From: an uncultured Siphonobacter sp. | GTDB taxonomy: Bacteria; Bacteroidota; Bacteroidia; Cytophagales; Spirosomataceae | Length of the DNA stretch: 64,000 bases | Direction of reading: 5' to 3' | Assembly (NCBI GenBank): GCA_913775095.1 | Contig: CAJYIW010000008.1 | Coordinates: 1 to 64,000 of the forward strand | In this document: positions 60,801 to 64,000 of the stretch, in pieces | Position numbering within the stretch: position 1 is the stretch's first letter | Layout: each line of letters opens with the position of its first letter | Position numbers and translations under genes: made by a program | Notes under the pieces: model-generated | The model's input: the letters and a program-made list of their open reading frames with translations, nothing else | What the model was told of the DNA's origin: nothing | The model's database searches: none

Positions 60801-61786
60801 AGGGGGCGGTTTACCCGCTTGGCCTTACTATTCCGGCGGCGGGTGATTATCAGATCCAGGTTTCCTACGGAAATGGAGCTACCCTGTACCGGAACCTGAG
60901 CAGCACCGCAAAACCGTATCCTTTTGGCATCAATAATATTTTTTCTATTACGGGTAACGGAGCCGGCTCAGCGGCCAGTACCTATTACTATTACCTCTAC
61001 GATCTGACAGTGAAAGCCAGCGGCTGTCCCAGTGCCCGGATGACCATTCCCATCACGTCGGGAACCACTACTTCACCCGCCCGAATTACGGCTGGCGACA
61101 GTGCTCTGGTTTGTCAGAATGGATCCTTAACGCTACAGGCCACTACGGGAACCGGATTTACGTATCAGTGGTATAAGGAAAATCAAAGCATTGCGGGAGC
61201 CACTTCGGCTACGTTTACGTTGAATCAGCCGGGTAGTTATACCGTTAAAGTTTCAGAGCCTTCGGGGTGTGAAACGACTTCTTCCGCGACGGTCGTTCGT
61301 ACGCAGGCCGTAACCATTCCGACCATCGACCGTCAGGATTTGCAGCTGACTTCTTCCCCTGCCACGGCTTACCAATGGTATCGTGACAGCACCCTCCTTT
61401 CAGGAGCACTTTCTCAAACCTATCTGGTGAAGCAATCGGGATCGTATCAGGTAGAAACCACGCAGGCGGCGGGGTGTAAAGCTCGTTCGCAGGCGATGAC
61501 GGTTATCATCACTTCCGTAGAACCGGCTCAGAACACCACGCTTCTCCAGGTCTTACCGAACCCTGCACAGGAAGGCCTTCGCATTGAATATCACCAAACG
61601 AAGGCATCTCACGTATCAGCGGCTATTTTCAGTAGTGACGGCAAAAACCTTCTGACGCAGCCTATGTCTGCCTCAGGAAACAGCTATTCCCTCGAAGTAG
61701 ACGTTTCCCGCTGGAGTAAGGGCTTATATCTGGTTCAGATTATCGACGATAAGGAACGGGTAAGTCAGCGGTTTATTAAGAATTAG
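57842..61786 (+). CDS. Secreted S8 subtilisin-like protease with T9SS sorting domain
   Basis: A 1314-residue exoprotease with signal peptide MKNYILVLLGSFVLYPALAQ. The peptidase S8 domain has Asp127 (GVWDGGAVRSDH), His157 (HATHVAG) and Ser376 (GTSMATPN). A P-domain-like jelly roll follows (about 465-580), then a GEVED domain (DWNLDGDFEDTNETLG). CARDB-like (DVGITALLSPEANFCAGG) and Ig/PKD-like repeats (YQWYKENQSIAGATS) precede the C-terminal type IX secretion sorting domain (LQVLPNPAQEGLRIEY to the C-terminus). The protein should cross the outer membrane by T9SS and be surface-anchored or released. The catalytic triad is complete. Confidence 0.95.
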   Translation: MKNYILVLLGSFVLYPALAQKPLYSNNRIHLLRNSARQLADQEKSSYTKALDVVSKRGWFVERLHANGRRIKLQGLDAQGEPVYLGTFSNLTAAATTRTNALHSGGSLGLSLTGGSSVMSGRLGVWDGGAVRSDHVEYSGRVTQVDNVTTLSSHATHVAGTMVASGVNPVAKGMAPGASLRAWDFTSDVSEMTAAASGLLVSNHSYGQLAGWQLDEDGTTWRWYGTDAVSETEDYKFGFYNSNAQSLDRIAVNAPYYLICFAAGNDRDPNGTNKPADGASYTIGSGSTTSTKVRKSNGSFDNIPTYATAKNILTVGAVYGLPQGYNQSSDVQLASFSNAGPTDDGRIKPDLVGDGVNVLSSTSSARDAYATLSGTSMATPNVSGSLFLLQELYSQQHSNQFMRSSTLKGLVIHTADEAGNAGPDYSYGWGLLNVEKAARVILNQDKSYSISERELTSGQTYTQSVIASGKGPLVITIAWTDPEATPLTINAAALNNRTPRLVNDLDIRVSDGTTTSLPYLLDPENPTALATRGDNIRDNVEQIFIANPVPGRTYTVTVSHKNSLSAPQSYGLIMSGIGGTAYCPALATNTNVSNLSKVIFGGVNTPLPQGCSGNQVYADPIAEAAAGQTIPYELTVTNCNGVSTGKTVKLFADWNLDGDFEDTNETLGTSSVLQSGGIFSGTVTIPSGVIAGQMIPLRIITKEGTEAITACGNYTAGQTQQYAMKIVTPAKDVGITALLSPEANFCAGGASRVQVTVKNLGTQTQSSVPITAVIKDGNTTIATLSGQTSINAFQQKNIWLTGTFTPEASRTYSISVSTALPGDQQAGNDGLTQTRTSAALVRPIATAQTCGTDAKVTLRNSASGTAFWYDSPNGGNLLAIGNATSLAQKPASGTVYVSLNEFSGRVGPANKSIYPGGGYNQFTPAITVHADIAVVLESARLYIGNPGTITFSVVNTSGNTVSSVTLDVTATRNPAAADASTDDAADQGAVYPLGLTIPAAGDYQIQVSYGNGATLYRNLSSTAKPYPFGINNIFSITGNGAGSAASTYYYYLYDLTVKASGCPSARMTIPITSGTTTSPARITAGDSALVCQNGSLTLQATTGTGFTYQWYKENQSIAGATSATFTLNQPGSYTVKVSEPSGCETTSSATVVRTQAVTIPTIDRQDLQLTSSPATAYQWYRDSTLLSGALSQTYLVKQSGSYQVETTQAAGCKARSQAMTVIITSVEPAQNTTLLQVLPNPAQEGLRIEYHQTKASHVSAAIFSSDGKNLLTQPMSASGNSYSLEVDVSRWSKGLYLVQIIDDKERVSQRFIKN

Positions 61787-61799
61787 ACCGTAGAGACGT

Positions 61800-61840
61800 A
61801 AAGAAATACGGCTTGTTTCAGCAAGCCGCATTTCTTTTAA
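61800..61840. terminator. Bidirectional terminator between protease and mreD
   Basis: A 16-bp stem with one mismatch (61800-61815 / 61822-61837), AAAG and CTTT at the ends. Confidence 0.8.
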
Positions 61841-61854
61841 TGGTATCATCTATT

Positions 61855-62370
61855 CTAATTTCCCCGGAAAAACTGCAGGATGATAATGACTACTGTGGAG
61901 TAAACGGTACTGGCCATAATCTTAATCAGCGTGGGTACGAGCAGGGCCAGGCTTAAAGACTCCAGACTGAAAAGCAGAGCATGATGTAGTAAGGCCGCAA
62001 TGAAGGTATATCGAATGACCCACCAGAGGTTCATTACTTCCAGCGTGGGTTCATTGCGTTCTTCGTATCCCCGGGCGGGCGTCAATAACCTCAGAATACC
62101 CGGACGGGCAAAGGCCAGAAAAACCGTACAGGCCGCGTGCAAACCCAGGGTATTATAAAAGAAATCAACAAAAAAGCCGGACACAAAAGCCAGTAGCAGC
62201 ACCCAGGTTCTGGGCGTATCGAAGGGTAAGGAAAGAACGCTGGCGATGTAGATAAAGCAAAAGGCATGATCGAAGAGAATCATGCTTCTGAAAAAAAAGA
62301 CCTGAAGCAACAAGTAAAGAACTACCCAAAAGGCAATACCTAATATATTTCGATTCATGGGGTTAAACAC
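61855..62370 (-). CDS. mreD: Rod shape-determining protein MreD
   Basis: A 171-residue integral membrane protein with five or so helices (FWVVLYLLLQVFFFRSMILF, FIYIASVLSLPF, WVLLLAFVSGFFVDFFYNTLGLHAACTVFLAF, FIAALLHHALLFSLES). It belongs to the elongasome with MreB and MreC that steers lateral wall synthesis. MreD sequences are poorly conserved; the call rests on topology and on its place directly after mreC. An inverted repeat lies in the 81-base gap. Confidence 0.85.
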   Translation of the reverse strand: MFNPMNRNILGIAFWVVLYLLLQVFFFRSMILFDHAFCFIYIASVLSLPFDTPRTWVLLLAFVSGFFVDFFYNTLGLHAACTVFLAFARPGILRLLTPARGYEERNEPTLEVMNLWWVIRYTFIAALLHHALLFSLESLSLALLVPTLIKIMASTVYSTVVIIILQFFRGN

Positions 62371-62372
62371 GG

Positions 62373-62438
62373 TTTGGGTTTAGGGTTTTTCTGTTTGGAG
62401 TTTGGAGTTCGTTGTTAACTCTAAACCCTAAACTCAAA
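62373..62438. repeat. Inverted repeat between mreC and mreD
   Basis: TTTGGGTTTAGGGTTT (62373-62388) pairs with AAACCCTAAACTCAAA (62423-62438) at 15 of 16 positions. Similar AACTCTAAACCC words occur before rdgB (53132-53157), so this is a recurring intergenic sequence type. Confidence 0.6.
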
Positions 62439-62451
62439 ACACCAAACTCTT

Positions 62452-63288
62452 TTACTTGACGGTGCTTTCGAGTTGTTCCTGTTCTTTCTGAAGGCGATTG
62501 TTAATGATATACACGTAAGACAGGTTACGGAAATCAGTGGCGAGTTTCACGTCAATATCCCAGAAGGTTTGATCCGAACTAATGCCCAGTTTTTTAACGG
62601 TACCGACCATAATTCCCGCCGGGAAGACGGAGTTAAAATGCGAGGTAACGATGGTATCTCCCATTTTCACCGACTTGTAACGCGAGACGTCAAACATTTT
62701 GACCACCTCCGTATTCTGACCTTCCCAGCGACTGGATCCAATTTCGCCGCTTCTTCGTACCTCCGAAGAAACCCGCATGGGCGGATCAATGTGCAGCATG
62801 GATGTTACCAGTGAAAAGTGTTCGGAACAGCCCTTGACGATTCCCACAATTCCCGTGGGAGAGATCACGCCCATGCCGGGCTTAATGCCATCAGCAGTGC
62901 CTTTGTCAAGGGTGATGTAGTTATTCTGAGCCACGACGATTGAATTCTTCACCACTTTAGCTACCAGTGGCTGGAATCGCGTCGCTACGATCGAATCCGC
63001 CTTGTAGTTGATACTCGTAGGCACCTGCTTGTTCTGAAGTTTATTCAACTCCGCATTCAGGCGGGCGTTCTCAGCCACCAGACCCGCGTTTACCTGCCCC
63101 AGGTTCAAATATTGCGTGATGGAAGCCTGCAATTGCAGACTTTTCGCCACGTAATAATTGGACGTGTGGAAATAAATCGAGCTGGGATAGTTGTTAAACT
63201 TGAAGTAAAACCACAAGCTTAACACTTCAAGCAGGACAAATAAAATAAAGGCCCGCTGCCGGGCTATAAAAGCAAAAAGCGAATTCAT
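62452..63288 (-). CDS. mreC: Rod shape-determining protein MreC
   Basis: A 278-residue bitopic protein scaffold of the elongasome. It has an N-terminal transmembrane helix (AFILFVLLEVLSLWFYF, about 13-29) and a periplasmic coiled coil (70-95, GLVAENARLNAELNKLQN). Two beta-barrel MreC domains follow (YITLDKGTADGIKPGMGVIS, GIVGIVKG, MLHIDPPMRVSSEVRRSGEIG). It lies between mreB and mreD in the usual order. Length and motif order are standard. Confidence 0.95.
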   Translation of the reverse strand: MNSLFAFIARQRAFILFVLLEVLSLWFYFKFNNYPSSIYFHTSNYYVAKSLQLQASITQYLNLGQVNAGLVAENARLNAELNKLQNKQVPTSINYKADSIVATRFQPLVAKVVKNSIVVAQNNYITLDKGTADGIKPGMGVISPTGIVGIVKGCSEHFSLVTSMLHIDPPMRVSSEVRRSGEIGSSRWEGQNTEVVKMFDVSRYKSVKMGDTIVTSHFNSVFPAGIMVGTVKKLGISSDQTFWDIDVKLATDFRNLSYVYIINNRLQKEQEQLESTVK

Positions 63289-63365
63289 GCGACGGAAAGC
63301 AAAGAGAGTAACGCGGGTAAAGAATCTGATTAGATACTTTACCCGCGTTTTACGCTGTCCATTAC

Positions 63366-64000
63366 TTAACTAATAAGAACGGCCTTAAATTTATCCAGAT
63401 CCTTCAGCACCTCACCCGTTCCACGCACGACGGCCCGCAGGGGATCATCGGCAATGTGAATCGGAAGTTTGGTTTTTGCACCCAGACGTTTATCCAGACC
63501 GTGCAGCAGGGCACCGCCACCCGTCAGGTGAATACCGTTGTGATAAATATCCGCCGAAAGCTCTGGAGGGGATGTTTCAAGGGCTTTCATGGTGGCTTCT
63601 TCAATTTTCGAGATCGACTTATCCAGAGCATACGCAATTTCTGAATACGTCACCTTGATTTCCTTGGGAATACCCGTCATCAAATCCCGACCCCGAATTT
63701 CAAAATCAGCCGGTGGATTTTCCAGCTCAGGTAAAGCAGCCCCTACTTCAATTTTGATCATCTCCGCCGAACGCTCCCCAATAAGAAGGTTGTGTTCGCG
63801 ACGCATATAATCTACGATATCACGGGTAAATACATCTCCGGCAATCCGAACGGATGCTTCACAAACAATACCCGAAAGAGCGATGACCGCAATCTCGGTG
63901 GTTCCCCCTCCGATATCCACAATCATGGAACCGTTGGGTTGCTGAATATCGATGCCAATCCCTAAAGCGGCTGCAATAGGTTCATGAACCATGTAAACCT
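63366..64000 (-). CDS. mreB: Rod shape-determining protein MreB (5' end outside window)
   Basis: The C-terminal 211 or so residues of the bacterial actin MreB. Codons continue to the window edge (VYMVHEPIAAALG at the edge), so the gene begins beyond 64000. Visible are MIVDIGGGTTEIAVIALSG (phosphate-2 loop), the GIHLTGGGALLHGLDKRL adenosine motif and the C-terminal PLRAVVRGTGEVL segment. MreB filaments organise lateral wall synthesis with MreC and MreD encoded just downstream. Confidence 0.96.
   Translation of the reverse strand, partial: VYMVHEPIAAALGIGIDIQQPNGSMIVDIGGGTTEIAVIALSGIVCEASVRIAGDVFTRDIVDYMRREHNLLIGERSAEMIKIEVGAALPELENPPADFEIRGRDLMTGIPKEIKVTYSEIAYALDKSISKIEEATMKALETSPPELSADIYHNGIHLTGGGALLHGLDKRLGAKTKLPIHIADDPLRAVVRGTGEVLKDLDKFKAVLIS

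Overview
The window is chromosomal DNA of a Bacteroidota bacterium, most likely a Cytophagales (Spirosomataceae-like) member. Evidence: promoters of the TTG/TTTG-N19/20-TAnnTTTG type (for example before glyA and the initiator tRNA), almost no Shine-Dalgarno sequences, a subtilase ending in a type IX secretion sorting domain, Tat-exported Gfo/Idh/MocA and TIM-barrel proteins, an ECF sigma factor coupled to a membrane-anchored beta-barrel protein, and a long IspH. The species cannot be read from the sequence.

Layout. 0.2-4.4 kb: trpE-trpG-trpD and a DUF2520 gene on the minus strand, preceded by a complete tryptophan attenuator (17-residue leader peptide with three consecutive Trp codons, 10-bp antiterminator, terminator). 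4.4-14.3 kb: a lipoprotein, two Tat-exported sugar-metabolism proteins, ispH, a DEDDh exonuclease, guaB and the GTPases der and era. 14.48-14.66 kb: tRNA-fMet and tRNA-Arg(CCG).

14.64-31.33 kb: a 16.7-kb integrative element inserted in the 3' end of tRNA-Arg and bounded by a 25-bp direct repeat. Both ends carry matching tandem motifs that look like integrase arm sites. The left half is phage-like: tyrosine integrase, excisionase-like HTH protein, replication initiator, DnaB helicase, AntA/KilAC antirepressor and HNH nuclease, followed by a G-rich site that could be a cos remnant. There are no terminase, capsid or tail genes, so it resembles a phage satellite or stripped prophage. The middle is AT-rich and holds a lipoprotein, a HEPN-like protein, small genes flanked by matching 8-5-8 palindromes, and two families of dispersed repeats. 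The right end carries signalling cargo: response regulator, unknown protein, four-PAS histidine kinase, response regulator.

31.4-64 kb: core genome again: gcvT, a GmhB-like phosphatase, an FG-GAP protein, a GH172/DUF2961 protein, an ECF sigma/anti-sigma-like pair, a PepSY-like lipoprotein and an unlisted ~50-residue membrane protein, an HxlR regulator with a divergent NAD(P)-binding protein, uvrB, asd, 5-formyl-THF cyclo-ligase followed by a candidate structured RNA, an amino-acid permease, a TerC protein, a DsbD-type reductase, rdgB, an MCE/MlaD protein, glyA, tatC, the T9SS subtilase, and mreB(partial)-mreC-mreD. Most transcription units end in clear intrinsic terminators, several with unusually long perfect stems (26 and 27 bp).
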